Assembly: GCA_963070105.1 (NCBI GenBank)
Contig: OY718805.1
Location: forward strand, 9,831,652 to 9,895,651
Source: Litomosoides sigmodontis
Lineage: Eukaryota; Nematoda; Chromadorea; Rhabditida; Onchocercidae
Reading direction: 5' to 3'
Length of the DNA: 64,000 nt
Position 1 is the first letter of the stretch; every line of letters begins with the position of its first letter. Below are positions 30,328 to 44,382 of this stretch, piece after piece. The position numbers were made by a program, and so were the translations under genes. Below the pieces are notes generated by a model. It was given only the letters and a program-made list of their open reading frames with translations. It was not told where the DNA came from and searched no databases.

Positions 30328-31509
30328 TTAATGACATAAATACCTCCTACATTTGTGGTACCCCCAGCTTCCTTTATTGAACAATTAGTGCATTAGACTT
30401 CTGTCGTAACCATGGATATAGGTAGAAGTGGGCGCTTTGCAAAACTAAAATTTACGAGATATGCACCACTGAATTCTCACATCGATTGTGATGGCGTAAT
30501 CAGTTCTATATTGTAATAAACTGATGTAAGTCTACTCACACTTCTGTTCAAAACTGGGCTTCTCAAAATATGTTTATACTTCCTCTAAAGACACCTTAGT
30601 TATAAAACTAATGAAAAAAATGCCGCATATTACAATCAGAAACTCTCATTAAATGAATTTAATTCATATTTCAAAACTTAAGATTAATAAACGGAATACA
30701 AAGCATGAACACATTTTTTAATAAAAAATTTTAAACTATGGTAAATCTTTCCCACAAATGTTATGAAACATCATCTGCTCATTCTCTGCATGCAGTTTCT
30801 CAATTGACACAAATGCTTTTCAGAAACTTTGCGGTAAAACATATAACATATTGAAAACAAGTAATATATCAATGAACAATCATTGCCTCAAATGGCCGTA
30901 TTGTGAACTGCGAACGACAGTTAGAGAATAAAGAGACAATTTCACTGTCAAACAAGGTGTAAATCCAAGCAAATAAAATTTGATAAAAGCATAAAATCAT
31001 TTAATAAGAATACAGGTGTAAACTAAGTGCAACATAAGAGTATAAAAGAACAGCAATCACGGACTTCGAAAAATTCAAATTTTTCTAAAAATAGAAAAGC
31101 ATAATTTTGACCGATAAAATTCTTAACAATTCAGGATTGCTCTATAACAAGTTAGCAGTGTAAATGTCCATATAAAACTTGTAAAACTGATTCATTTCTT
31201 ACTGCAACTTTTAGTTCAAGCCCAACACCTATATTTAGTCTCGATCTATGCGGAACATGACAGAGATCAAAACACTTTTTGAAAAAAAAATAACAAGAGT
31301 AGTAATTAAAACAGCGAACAATAATGCAAAAGAAAAGTGCAGACAGAAGTTGAAAGCAATATTATACATAAGTCTGGATTTAAAAATCTTTCAACTTTAA
31401 GCTATGTCCGATAGGATTTACCAAACCGTCTTATAATGACTTTGAAAAAAAATTATCAAGAGTAATCGGTACTTCGCAAAGCGATGAGTGTGAAGGATTA
31501 TATTACACT

Positions 31510-31515
31510 TTTATT
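31510..31515 (-). terminator. Poly(A) signal of CSTF3
   Basis: AATAAA on the minus strand, 36 bases past the CSTF3 stop codon. Confidence 0.6.
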
Positions 31516-31551
31516 GAAATAGAGGTGAGATAACCTGAATGAAGACAATGA

Positions 31552-34500
31552 TTACTCGTGAACTTTTTGATTCATTCTCCTTCGATAAATGTCCCGAACA
31601 ATAGATGTACGTGGTGCTGCTTCTTCATCACTGTCAGAATCACCACCACCAGCTGCTCGTCTCTTCCTCTGTGCAACAGCTGTTTGCTGTTGTTGGTATT
31701 CGTTGGACGCCAGCACCTAAATTACAAATTTCAGCAGAATATTAGGTGCTAAAATAGTCGATCTCAAACAAATCAGAAGCTAATAAACAACTAATAAAAA
31801 CTTGCAATATTAGGATCCATAGTTGTATTTAACAACTGATAAAATTCCTTCTTAATATCTTCTATTCGGTGCACCCCGAACATAGTCCCATTCTCCAGTT
31901 TCACTTTAGGATCAACTGATGGTGCTAAAAAAGACACAATGATAATAAAGAAACCAGATGATTATATAATAAAATAGCTACTTAGCAAAAGTCGAGAAAA
32001 TCTGATTTTCAAGTAAAAACATACGCCCACTTTGGTTGAATTTTGTTAAGCTTTCCATAAGTAAATCTATCGAAACAAAAGGACCATTGAAACACCATGG
32101 AGGTGGTAACATCTGCATCAACTGAGCAGCAGCAGCCGGCGGCGGGAAAACGCCTTTAAAAGGCTTGATTAACGACATGTTACTTTATAAATTTTACATG
32201 ATGTCACTGCAAAAATTTTTTAATTTAGATAAAAAAAAACAGAAGTTGTACACAAAAAAAAGACTAGAACGTACCACCAGGGACAGGATGATAACTGGTA
32301 TTCGTGTTCAATTTTGGTTTAAAAGGTATCATTTGATCTGTATCTGGCCTTGGATAACCAGAAATTTCCAGACTTACACCACCACCCATTACGACTGACG
32401 GTCCTCCCCCAGCCGCAGTTTGCCTTATTACATTCTGTCCTAAAATAAAAAGCTCCAAGGTTTTAGATTGTAGCCTGAATATAATGAGGTCCTCATAAAC
32501 TAGGAAAACGAACCATTTGTTTGAGCACCATTTGGCAACAAGGAAACCGTCCCTGAAACCGATGCGCGTCCAATCAGCGATGAACCTTGTCCTAGTTTTT
32601 TCTGCAAATATCTCAAAAGTTAGAACTAAGAATTTATTCAAAATGAAGCTCGTTGATAAAATTAATAAACCCACCATAACTGGACAATCAAAATAATTAT
32701 AACCCTTCATAATGATGGAATTATTAAAGTCCAATAACTCCTACTGGTGCTTACTAATTACGTAAAATTAGTGAGTGAATATCACGGACACTCGAGATTA
32801 AAAATTTCCTTACAATATGTTCGGATCTTCTTTTCCAGTTCCATTCTGTCTATGGCAATATTGAAAACTCTACTACAATTGGCAACATGTCAAAAACATC
32901 ACATTTGATCCACGGAAGCTCATCAAATTATACAGCCAATAAGAAATCTCCTTTTACTTTCAAAATGCATATTCACAGAATTTTTTTGCTCTAGATTTCC
33001 TTTTTCAATCGCAATATAAATTACAGGTGATATGATGCAAGTGACATGTCCATAATTAAAGAAATCTCAAAACATTGAGAAATTGATAAAGATAGTGGTA
33101 ATCTGCAGCTAGATAATTTAACTGCTGCTTACCGAGTAACCCATCAATCGTAACTGATCATTTGTACACGGTACCAAGTCCAGGAATTTATACCGATCAA
33201 TTAACAATAACGTTTGCATCTCACCATATTGTTCTTTTAATGCTTCACGCCGTCTATGATCAACTTTTAAAATACTTGACAAATCACCAACATGTGATTC
33301 AAATTCCATGTAACGATCCCAGATTTCACTGAAAAAATATAGTGCATTCAGCCATCAGAAACAAATTTCTGGCATTGAAAGAAGAATTAACTAACATTGA
33401 TTTTTCAGGTGTCATAGATTCTGAAGTCAATATTCGCTCAAAAACGACACGTGTATTGTTATCCTCTAAAACAGATTTAAAATCGAATTCTAAATCAGAA
33501 AAAACACTGCAAATGGAAATTTCAGTAAAAAATATTCCCCAGAAAAAACATACATAAATTTTAAGACATTAAAAAAATGGAGTAAAAACTTTAGAAATGA
33601 GAATTCAAAACACAGACATAAGAACAGTGCTTTTAAATACTGTGGGATAATTATTAGGGAATTACGACTACCGTTTAAATGTGACAGAAAATCGACATAA
33701 GCGAGAGCATATTCCGGTTCATGACCATATTTTTTCAGTCCCATATCAAAAACTCTTATTGCAATATCTGTATCCTAAAACGTAATAGACAATGAAATTA
33801 GTTCGTTAGTACCTCGATTTTAGCGCAATTCATATAAAAATATAACACAAAACTGTAGCAACTTGCTTGTAGTCGTTACTGCAGAAATGCCAAGATGAAT
33901 GCACAGATGACTCATAAGAATTTCAAACCGTAGATGATTATCAAGCAGAATATAAATAAAATTTAAGAACCTTGCTGCAATAATATTCCATAAGTGCTGA
34001 TGCAACGAAAATATGAAATTTGCAACGCGGATCTTGGCGCGCACGTTTGAAAACAGCACGTGCATACTGCACACCCTCAGTTCGCCTTACAAATTTCATC
34101 AATTGTATATAGGCCTGAATTTTAAATTATTAAATAAAACACGTCAGACGTATATGTTTTCATCACTCTCACAAACTTTTTCAGCGTCTAAAATTAGTAT
34201 ATAATGCATTATTCCAAAAAAAAAAACGAAAGTCCTTTTGATAGAATTATGACACGGCATACCGATACATAAAATAAGGCTCATAACTTCATATAGCAGT
34301 GAATAAAACCATAACTGTTAAAAATAACACATTAAAAACTACCAGTGTAGGATCTGCTGTTTCAATTGCTAGTAGTCGGTCATAAATCTTTCGCACATTG
34401 TCAAATTTCATTCTTTCCTCTTCATAATCTGCATATGCAAAAAACAGAAGCTGGCTTTCCTTCAAAAGGCCCCCAACTGCACGCTCGAATAATTCTGAAA

Positions 34501-37500
34501 AAGTGTAAAAACCTAAAAAAGGAAGAGAGAAATGGTGTGATTTGAAGTGTATCAGGAGAATGCATCCCATAATTCTACTTGATATTTCTTGTTCACTATG
34601 AAACCACTAGAAGTCACTCATTGGTCGGTTCTCAAATTGGACTATTATAGCACTGCAGATGAACTCCAATGTAGTTATAGACCTAAAAAGACTTCACCAA
34701 AATATCGCAATAACCTAACAATCAAACATTTAGTTCTGAATCCATAATAAGCATGAACTAACGAATGATGTCAGTATTCATTGTAGCTGCTAATTTCACA
34801 TCGCCCTTTTCCTCCAAAACAGCTGCTGCTTGTTGTTGGAACAACGCAGCTTCGTACCACATATCGGGATAGTAACCAAGGCACAGCATGGCTTGTTCAT
34901 AAGCATATATTACTGAACACAATACATTATTAAATAACATAAATATGGGGAGCCATCGAACTGTTATTGGCATGCATAGTTTAGCTGTACACATAATGCT
35001 GCAGTACTACATATACTTCAGGAAAAGCAAAATAATCTTACATTAACATTTTACATTTTGTTTCAATTTCAGGCGTAAGTCATTAAAGCTTGTAATTACC
35101 CCTTTTAGCAAAATATGCGTATTCTTCCGTGCCTAAAGGATTACTTTTTTCCCATTGTATGTACTTCCGCCACATGTCGAGCTGAAAGAGCAAGAAAATT
35201 TTTTTTGAAGAATTTATCATTCGATTTTTTCAAAGATCATAAAAAGATTTCTCACAATTTGAAAATTCGAAAATAAATTAAAAAATTTTAACCTGCTTCA
35301 TTTCTGCAGCAGTTCCCCTTGGTGGAACACTTACAGCTTGTCGGTTTAATCCCCTTGTTACTTGTTCCAATGATTTTGAGATACGCTTAGCAACTTGGTA
35401 CTCCTTGTTTCGTTCAGCTATTAATTTCTCTGCCAATGTGGCATTTACGCTCTGGAATTTTAACAAATCATGGAAAAGCAGGAAAAAAACAAGACTTACT
35501 GTTTATGATGAGGACAACCCTCAAACTCTTAATTCATGTTCTTTGTCCAGTAAGCCGTCATCAAACATGATCAGTTAAAACATTGAACAAAGTCAACAGA
35601 AATCCACAAGAATCCTTAGACATTTCACCTTTTCATACGCACAATATTCAGCCCACAACTGTTCTATGTTAACCATTGGGGTGACAACACCACGCTGATA
35701 AATTTTACGAACTGCTGAAATTCGCTGATTTTCTGCGTACTGACCAACCGTGGGCCTGCAATATACATGTAATGCAACATTACGCTGAAAAAATTTGGAT
35801 TTTTTATTATAGCAAACAAAACACTAAAAAAACCTACGCAGACTTAAGAAAGGAAAGGTAATCAGAATAAATTGAATATGAATGCATATCAAGACCAATT
35901 TTGTCCAAAGCAAATTCATATGCTTGCGCCATTTTCTCCCTGAAATGAGAAAATCACGATTTATACTCCAGAAATACCAACTGATATAAATCACTGAATT
36001 GTACATTAAGTAACTATCGATGTATATCATTAAAATAATGTTTAGTATTGAAATACAGCAGTGATATCACTTATATCAAGTGAGGACCATTTAAACAAAA
36101 GATAGCTTAACCCTACTTTCCTTAATGCTTATACTGTTTCAAAGATTATAACAAGATCAGTTGAGTAAATGCTAAGTTGAATAACGAGACAGTTTGCTGA
36201 AAACAAGATAACTTCATATTGCTGGAACTTTCTTCGGGGTTAAGTTGTCAGACAAAAAAAGGTTGAAATTTAAGCGCCAGTGCTTTCATTATACATGCAC
36301 AGAAAGCCGAACCAAAAGAAATGAATGTCAAACCTGAAAGAAGAGAGATGTCCTTTCGTCTCACGTACGTAGAAAACATAACATTTCCAGAGGTCAATGT
36401 TGAGAACATGAATGAGACAACGTCCGAATAACTGCAAAAAATGTGTAAGCCGATCATTAAATCTTTTCAACAAAAAAGGAATATTAGTATTGTTTTGAAC
36501 CATAAAAGAAGTTCTGCGTTAATTGTGGTACACCGTTGCACACAAAAATCAAAACGCTTAATACTGAAAAACGTTAAGTCAACAATAATTATCGTAACAG
36601 TTTCTATTATTGATTAATCTGATTCTTGCTAATCGATAGAAATCAGTATTATGAACTCAAACTCCAAAATTAAACAGGCAGTGCAATGTGCCTTTCTTTG
36701 CACCGCATACAGTAACAGGCATTAAAACCATTTGTGTTAATTTATCTGACGCTTACCTATTCGTTGAAAAACGGAAATGCTATTATAAATTATAAAATTA
36801 TAAACCAAATTTTCGGATCGACAAAAAATTCAAACTTACTGATTCCACATTTTCGTAATTTTTGCCACGAAGCTGAAATTTAAGCGTATGTGATAATAAA
36901 AGAAACTTTCTTTTGATAATAAAAAATAAAATCTTGAAAAATGCAAAAGCATGAAAGCTTATTTGCCAAGAAGTCCCCGCAAAATCAGCGCATAATAGAG
37001 ACAACGGTTCAACTAATACCGTATTAGTAATTGTAACATCAGATACGACTAACAGACCACGTATATATTTTAAGCTTAATCCAGTTAAATAATAGCACAC
37101 TTTTCCCATAAGTTTCCTGATATGTTTTCAAGATGACCTAACAATAGTTTCGAAGTTTGTCACTATTGTGTAATATCGCAAGGTGAAGGAGGGAGAATTT
37201 CCGTGTTAGAGAACTGCGCGGAACAATTTCACAGTTCAGTTTGAAATTTTCAGAAATGTGAAACTTGTTTGCTACCATTTCCTCCAAAAAAATAGACAAA
37301 CATTTTCTAAAAACCACTACCGCTATTACTTTAGTTAGTGTAATATTACTACCACGAAACGATTTTCACACTATCAAATCGTCAAAACTTTTAATGTGAC
37401 GTACTATCCTCCTCTCTAACCTCTCTCCTCAGTGTCTTATCCAAACATGATTTAAAATACAGTAAATTTTGAAAAACCGCAATTAGTTGCAATGTGAAAG

Positions 37501-38891
37501 AGATCATATTTGTCATATATTCTTTATTCGGTGGGAAAAATTTAAAAAGAAAAAGAAAAAGGAGAAAGGAAAAATGCAACCGAAAATATGTCTTATTATT
37601 GCTGGGTCACTTTTTCGAGTAAAAATTTTTATTACGTTTGGGACGATGGCAAAATTCATGCAGCAGTAATACATTTGATATTTGTTCAAAACATAGGCTA
37701 AAGATAGAGTATGTCATTCCTAAACACTTCGTGTTCTCAGTTTCACAGAATTTCCATGTCTGTTTACATGAAGAAGAAGAGCAAGCACCACTGCGCGCTG
37801 CAAAATTTCATAACAAATAAAAATGAAAGTATTCAACTGATGGACACTATATTGCTGCTATATTGCTATCACGATGATAGATTTCTTTTATCGATGTCAC
37901 GTTCATCATTTACGGAGTCGTGATTTTGGTGAACAAAAACAGTGATTAGTCAGTCTCTCATGCGCATATTTTAGGAAATTTTACACATTGAAATAAAATT
38001 CCCTGGTATTTTCCTTCCAACCTCTCGTTTTTACTATATTTTACTTGGAAATACTTTTTTTTTAGCTGAGATGACCACATTCAGTAAATGGAAATTCAAA
38101 TTCCGCTTTCCCACAAAGGCGTTTGATAAAGTGAAACAAGAGTGCACCATCGTCAAACAAAGTAAAATTTTGAAAAAATAACTTACTTCATGATCGATAT
38201 ATGCTTTCCAGTAACGACCAGCATTCGGAAACTGTGTCACCAATTTTTCATAGAACGAACGCACCTGATCAATTGGTCTAGCCTAAAATCTTCCTAGTAA
38301 ATTTCTCCCACATAGCAATCTCGACTTTCTGGACATAAAGCAATAGGCTCCCATTAATTAGGTTCGTCACATGAGTTCTATTCCGTAAAAAATAAACCAA
38401 CGTAAACGAAGTGTAGAAATTTAGCGGCATAAAGCATGTACAGTAAAGAAATTCGGAGACTTTTCAAGTCAATTAATTTCCATTATTTCATTCCTCGCTA
38501 TTAACGGAAAAGTGAGTCCATAATTCGTATCGCAACACACGTTAATTATTTGCTTATGTATTTGCTCCTTTTTCGAATTAAATTTCGTCATTGATTTTGT
38601 TCTTATATCTTATACCACCAACAAAAGTATAGTAGAGAATTCTTATATTTATGTATACGACAAACAAGCAAAAATTTGATTAAAACAGAAAAACTACTTC
38701 GACATACTCCTCTTTATGCGCTACTTCCTACAACTTTATTTTCACTTATTTTCTATACTAATCAAATTGACGGATATCCGTGTCCAGTAAAAGAATACCT
38801 GTGACTCTCGTAACAAAAGATTCCAGGCATCGACATCGAAAGGATTTAGTTCAATCCGACGTTCCGGACTTACAATTGAAAGTGAGCTCAT
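31552..38891 (-). CDS. CSTF3: Cleavage stimulation factor subunit 3 (CstF-77, suf-1 orthologue)
   Basis: Scaffold of the CstF complex that binds the GU-rich element during mRNA 3'-end cleavage in the nucleus. Nineteen exons in transcript order: 38891-38799, 38282-38187, 36872-36840, 36431-36334, 35939-35838, 35755-35629, 35451-35293, 35181-35100, 34912-34763, 34494-34343, 34114-33971, 33774-33672, 33465-33396, 33328-33133, 32601-32514, 32439-32275, 32153-32025, 31924-31806, 31716-31552. They sum to 2271 bases, 756 residues (human 717). HAT repeats run through most of the protein, with strongly conserved stretches such as [41 protein letters not shown] and [10 protein letters not shown]. The C-terminal part keeps [22 protein letters not shown] and the basic DIYRRR tail, the region that contacts CstF-64/CstF-50. 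The junction from exon 18 to 19 keeps frame only with a GC donor. TTTTTTAG ends 9 bases upstream of the ATG, a likely spliced-leader site. Confidence 0.93.
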
Positions 38892-38900
38892 CGATATAAG

Positions 38901-38908
38901 CTAAAAAA
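38901..38908 (-). promoter_or_regulatory. Candidate spliced-leader acceptor for CSTF3
   Basis: TTTTTTAG on the minus strand, 9 bases before the start codon at 38891, with no upstream coding exon in view. Confidence 0.45.
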
Positions 38909-40406
<1,498 letters not shown>

Positions 40407-40458
40407 AAGATAATTATCACACATGTATTATTGTAGACTTCGCTGTGATGAAGCATTA

Positions 40459-41852
40459 ATGGCTCGTCGCCCTGGTGTAGTGACGTTCATTTGGCGCAAT
40501 TTTTTGGACTCACTCGATCGAAAACGGTTCCAGAAAACTTTCGTTGGCAATGATGGACAAGGCAATAAATACTACGAATTAATCAAATCCAAACGGATTG
40601 TTAACAGGTTATTTGCTAATGTGTGATCATGAAAATTTTATTTAGGTTAGATTTTTTAGAGGAAATTTTTTACAGCTGCAAAGATATGTTCTTAAAAAGT
40701 TCTGTAAGAGGTAACTTGCTTATAGATTGTTATTGATTGGTTGTAGATTGTTTATAGAATGATTTATAGATTGATTGGAAAGTGCCATTCGGACAAGTTT
40801 CCATAAGTTGTAATGTAATCCAATTAAACTATGGGATCAATTTCAGGAACCATTAAGATAGATTTCAAATCGTTTATATTGCCAATAAAATACGAAATTT
40901 ATTAAATAAGTTGTGCAAAAGGGTTTCTAAGAAGTTGTATAATGGATGTGAATAATAAGTTAAATTGGTAGCTGCCCTGTAGTTGGATTAATTTTCAAGT
41001 AACGAACATACAAAATGACAATTATTGCCGGATTATTAAGACATTTTTAAATTATTTTGGAATTTAATATTTCTACCAAATTGTCCAGTAGGTTATTAAG
41101 ACTTTGCAAAATTTTATGATTTTCAACACTAAAATTACATAGTGTAGTGATATTGCAGCAATTGTTGAGCTTATAAATTTCAGTTCAAGACATGTAATTA
41201 ATTTGTTCGGTTCATATATTTCTGCTCCAGAGTTTACAACAATATTGCAGAGGTTTCATTCCGGGAAGCACTTCATCTCAGCCATCACCCGAATGGTTAA
41301 CATGGTTACGAGGGATACGGAAATTACCACCCACACAAGAAGAGATTTTAGTAAATCAACAGACTAGAGAAGAGGTTGCGATTGAAATTTCATGCTGTCT
41401 TTCGAAATTTATTTGTAGTTATCCCTATAAGTTCTGTCTTGTCAGTGCATGAAGCATAACAAAGAATAATTTGCTCGATGTTATAAGACTTCCTTAGTAT
41501 ATGTAGCTATAGTGCGATTAGCTGTGAGCTACGGCATACTACATTATGTAGGTGATTTATTCTGCTTTGATATTTTTATAGTTTTAACTGTGCAACGTCT
41601 TTATTATGTAAACAACTATTTATTTTGAGCATAATATTTGAATCACATATGGTCATCAAAATATAGTAACATTTGTAGATGGCAGAGAAAGTGGAAAAAC
41701 TACAAAGAGAGAGGAAGAACGAAATTCCAGATAATGAAACGAAAAAAATGCCTTATATAGAATCAACAAGTATATTCGATGATTTCGATTCACAGCCGAG
41801 AGGTTTTCCACGTTATGCGGACTACGACAAACAGCAGTCGGGAATGTCATGA
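40459..41852 (+). CDS. NDUFAF2: NDUFAF2 (mimitin), complex I assembly factor of the B17.2-like family
   Basis: A mitochondrial matrix factor needed for late assembly of NADH dehydrogenase. Exons 40459-40620, 41231-41374 and 41679-41852 give 159 residues (human about 169). Family marks are the stretch VGNDGQGNKYYEL, resembling the human VGTDQFGNKYY, then SKRIVN, PEWLTWLRGIRKLPPTQEEI and a hydrophilic C-terminus ending GMS. The donor after exon 1 could be at 40608 (AG|GTTATT) or 40621 (AAT|GTGTGA). Only the second keeps phase with the strong acceptor CTCCAG at 41230, so I used it. It adds a few residues after KRIVN. ATPAF2 follows 617 bases downstream in the same direction. Confidence 0.85.
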
Positions 41853-42446
41853 TCTTATTTTTTTCCCCAATTTTATTTTTCCTGGAAGGTTTGTTTGAGC
41901 AAATTGTTCTAGGAAAATGTAATTGTGGCTTAAATTATAAAAGATTCATAACCTGACTCGTTAACGATTTAGAACGAGGTATGAATTCATCGGATTTCCG
42001 CGCCTCGAATAATGACTGGTATAAAGCATTGTGGAATTACCATTATTTATGTACATCCATAACAATTCTGGTTTATCACTATTAGCTGATGTTTCATGTT
42101 GCAATGTACTTTTTATTTACTGCTAATATGTGAACTGTATATTATAATGAATAATTATAGCGTTTGTTAGTTTTTGTAATAACAGTACGTATTGCTTCAT
42201 AGCTACTGCACACTTTTCTGAAATGTATCTATTTGAAATCACAATTATCTCTGTCATGATCATCAAATACCGAAGCATGACAAGAAATAATAACTTCTTA
42301 GCGACTAACAATGACGAACTTGTATTTGACTGGTCCATTGCCACATTTGTTCGGTTAGGATAACCTATGTTACTGGTCAGATACATTCTTTAAGTTAATT
42401 GGTTGGGTAGTATAACTTGTGTTATGGGTTGGAAAACATGAGCAGT

Positions 42447-42469
42447 AATAAATTGTTAGCTTTTTCTAG
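42447..42469 (+). promoter_or_regulatory. AATAAA plus splice acceptor immediately before the ATPAF2 ATG
   Basis: AATAAA at 42447-42452 is followed by TTTTTCTAG ending at 42469, and the ATG starts at 42470. A poly(A) signal next to a 3' splice site that abuts a start codon is what an intercistronic trans-splice site looks like. Confidence 0.5.
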
Positions 42470-44382
42470 ATGAATGTGAAATTATGCCAGGTATTACGTC
42501 GATCGTTTTCCGGTATCCCGAATGCAGGGAATCGATTTTATGAGGTAACCGTGAAACTGCCTAATTTGTTAATTCCTAAAGCATTAAGTGGTCTGAGTGG
42601 AAAGAAAACAGGTTTCTTAAGAATGCTCAATTAAATTGAAGTAACTTTTCAGTAATGAAAATTCAAGACTTCGTTAATTATAGGAAGCACGAGCTGTGTT
42701 TGAGCCTGCGAAGGAAGTTTATAACATATTCCTTGATAAGCGCCGTTTGGTTACGCCGAAACAAAACCCAGTAAAGGTTTGCTTTATTTTGTAAACATGA
42801 AATGTTATGATTTTTTTCCGACAGTCAGACATAAAATGGAACAAAAATAATTTTTTTTTATGTTATTGACGTTCGACAAAAAACGGTGAAGGAAAAAGGA
42901 GTTTAACACTTTCCCAGTTTAACTGCTTGCTTTTTCCAGATACATTCTGAAGCTCTTGCGCTTGTTGTGGCAGAAGAATGGAACATGCAAAAGGATGAGT
43001 TGAGGACGAACTTAATGCGGCTTACTGGCTTAATTTTTACAGCCATTGATAATCCGATGTCGCTAGAAAAGTATACATTGTTTTTCTTCAAAGTTATATT
43101 TCACTTATGTCGTTAGCTCTGTATGAAAAATAATTTGTTTCCATCCCGAATGAATAGAACAGTGGCGAAATTGATTTTATATGGTTTTTGCCTTTGCATC
43201 AAGGTTATGTAATTAATATTAACTCGTGTTTTTAGCATAATTATTACCTTTAAAATGCTTCTCGAAGTAGCATAAAGCAGTTCCCGATGTTGTCTAAATA
43301 TACTCGGTCTATCTTTGCTAAAGGATTTAGTTCAGATCTGACGTCTTATCGCAAGTGCTGCAGTTTTTGGATAAAGACACAATCTTATATCGACTGGAGG
43401 AAAACACGAATTTGCTGCAACTGGAAGAAACAAACTGGAATCCAGTGGTCGAATGGGTGAACTCGGAGTACGGTTTATCGGTGAGACCGAGTTATTCAGT
43501 AGTTGAAGGCTAGTTGAATTTTTAAAGTTTCATGTTAGCTGTAAACGAATAATTGGACTTCGATTTCTTTTATATTGTGAAGCATTTGGTATTGCGTCTG
43601 TAAGTGAATAAATTTCAGCAAGTATATTAATTACGCCATTAAAGAAAGGCATCGTGGGTTTCGAGAGTTAGTACAAGTTCATGTTCAGTATTTGTCTTGC
43701 CCTAAAAGTATAGTTTGTATCAATAACAGGAACTTATTAAATGATTTTGAAGTCCTGGATTTTGCAGATAGTTTTAGGATGAAATCGTCCTGGATCATGA
43801 GTGATATTTCAATTATTTTTCCAGAAGCTGTGATCGCCAATGATTCTCGAATTCGTTTGGCAAACCAATTGTCATGTTATAATTTTCTACAACTGATTGG
43901 TTTACAATATGCTACTGAATCGCTTAAATCTGTCTTTCTCACCTTAGCAACTGTATCACATCGTTTACATGTCGATGAGGCCGTTGAGCTGGCACTGCTG
44001 GAACAAAAATATCAAAGCGATATTTGGGGAAAGGTTTATACTTTTATTTCGAGAACCAATTTTTACTTTTGTTTCGAAAATCTCATTGCCCTTTTTGCCG
44101 AGAGCAGTATATGAAGTCTCTTTTAATGTTTTTGTATGTGTCAGAAATACGTAAAAAATTAGAAGCCGTCAGTGAAAATAAGCAACATATACTTATGTAT
44201 CAGTTATGAATAGGAATGTATAACATATGCTTATGAAGAAGAAAAAGTAGTTACAGGTTGAATGGGCTCATGATATCGAACGAGAAGAGTTAATTTCACG
44301 GTTATCAGCGGGTGTTCTATTAGTGCATTTGGGCGATTTGGAATCAGAATACGGGACGAAATCGCAAGAAAAAAAATTGTGA
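42470..44382 (+). CDS. ATPAF2: ATPAF2/ATP12, mitochondrial F1-ATPase assembly chaperone
   Basis: ATP12 binds the F1 alpha subunit during assembly in the mitochondrial matrix. Exons: 42470-42544, 42684-42776, 42940-43070, 43336-43472 (or 43480), 43825-44033, 44257-44382. The protein is about 256 residues. The N-terminus is short, basic and mitochondrial-targeting-like (MNVKLCQVLRRSFSG). Family blocks follow: VYNIFLDKRRLVTPKQNPV, SEALALVVAEEWNMQK, LMRLTGLIFTAIDNP, the block ending NWNPVVEWVNSEYG, then ESLKSVFLTLATVSHRLHVD, and finally EWAHDIEREEL. The exon 4/5 junction is doubtful. The strong donor TCG|GTGAGA (43481) is out of phase with the strong acceptor TTTTTCCAG (43824). The weaker donor G|GTTTAT (43473) keeps frame. 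Part of the conserved loop is therefore uncertain. Confidence 0.85.

Larger units (their letters stand above)
28915..31509. other. Intergenic region between the MIG-18-like gene and CSTF3
   Basis: No coding exon recognised. It contains short repeats (29321-29340, 29653-29706) and a G-rich run at 30313-30327. Confidence 0.5.

Noticed and set aside
33342..33557. 71-codon plus-strand open frame
   Set aside because: It is antisense to CSTF3 exon 13, which is in phase with its neighbours on the minus strand.
36798..37109. 103-codon minus-strand open frame read as one protein
   Set aside because: Only 36872-36840 within it is coding, as CSTF3 exon 3 flanked by TTTCAG and GTAAGT. The rest is intron.
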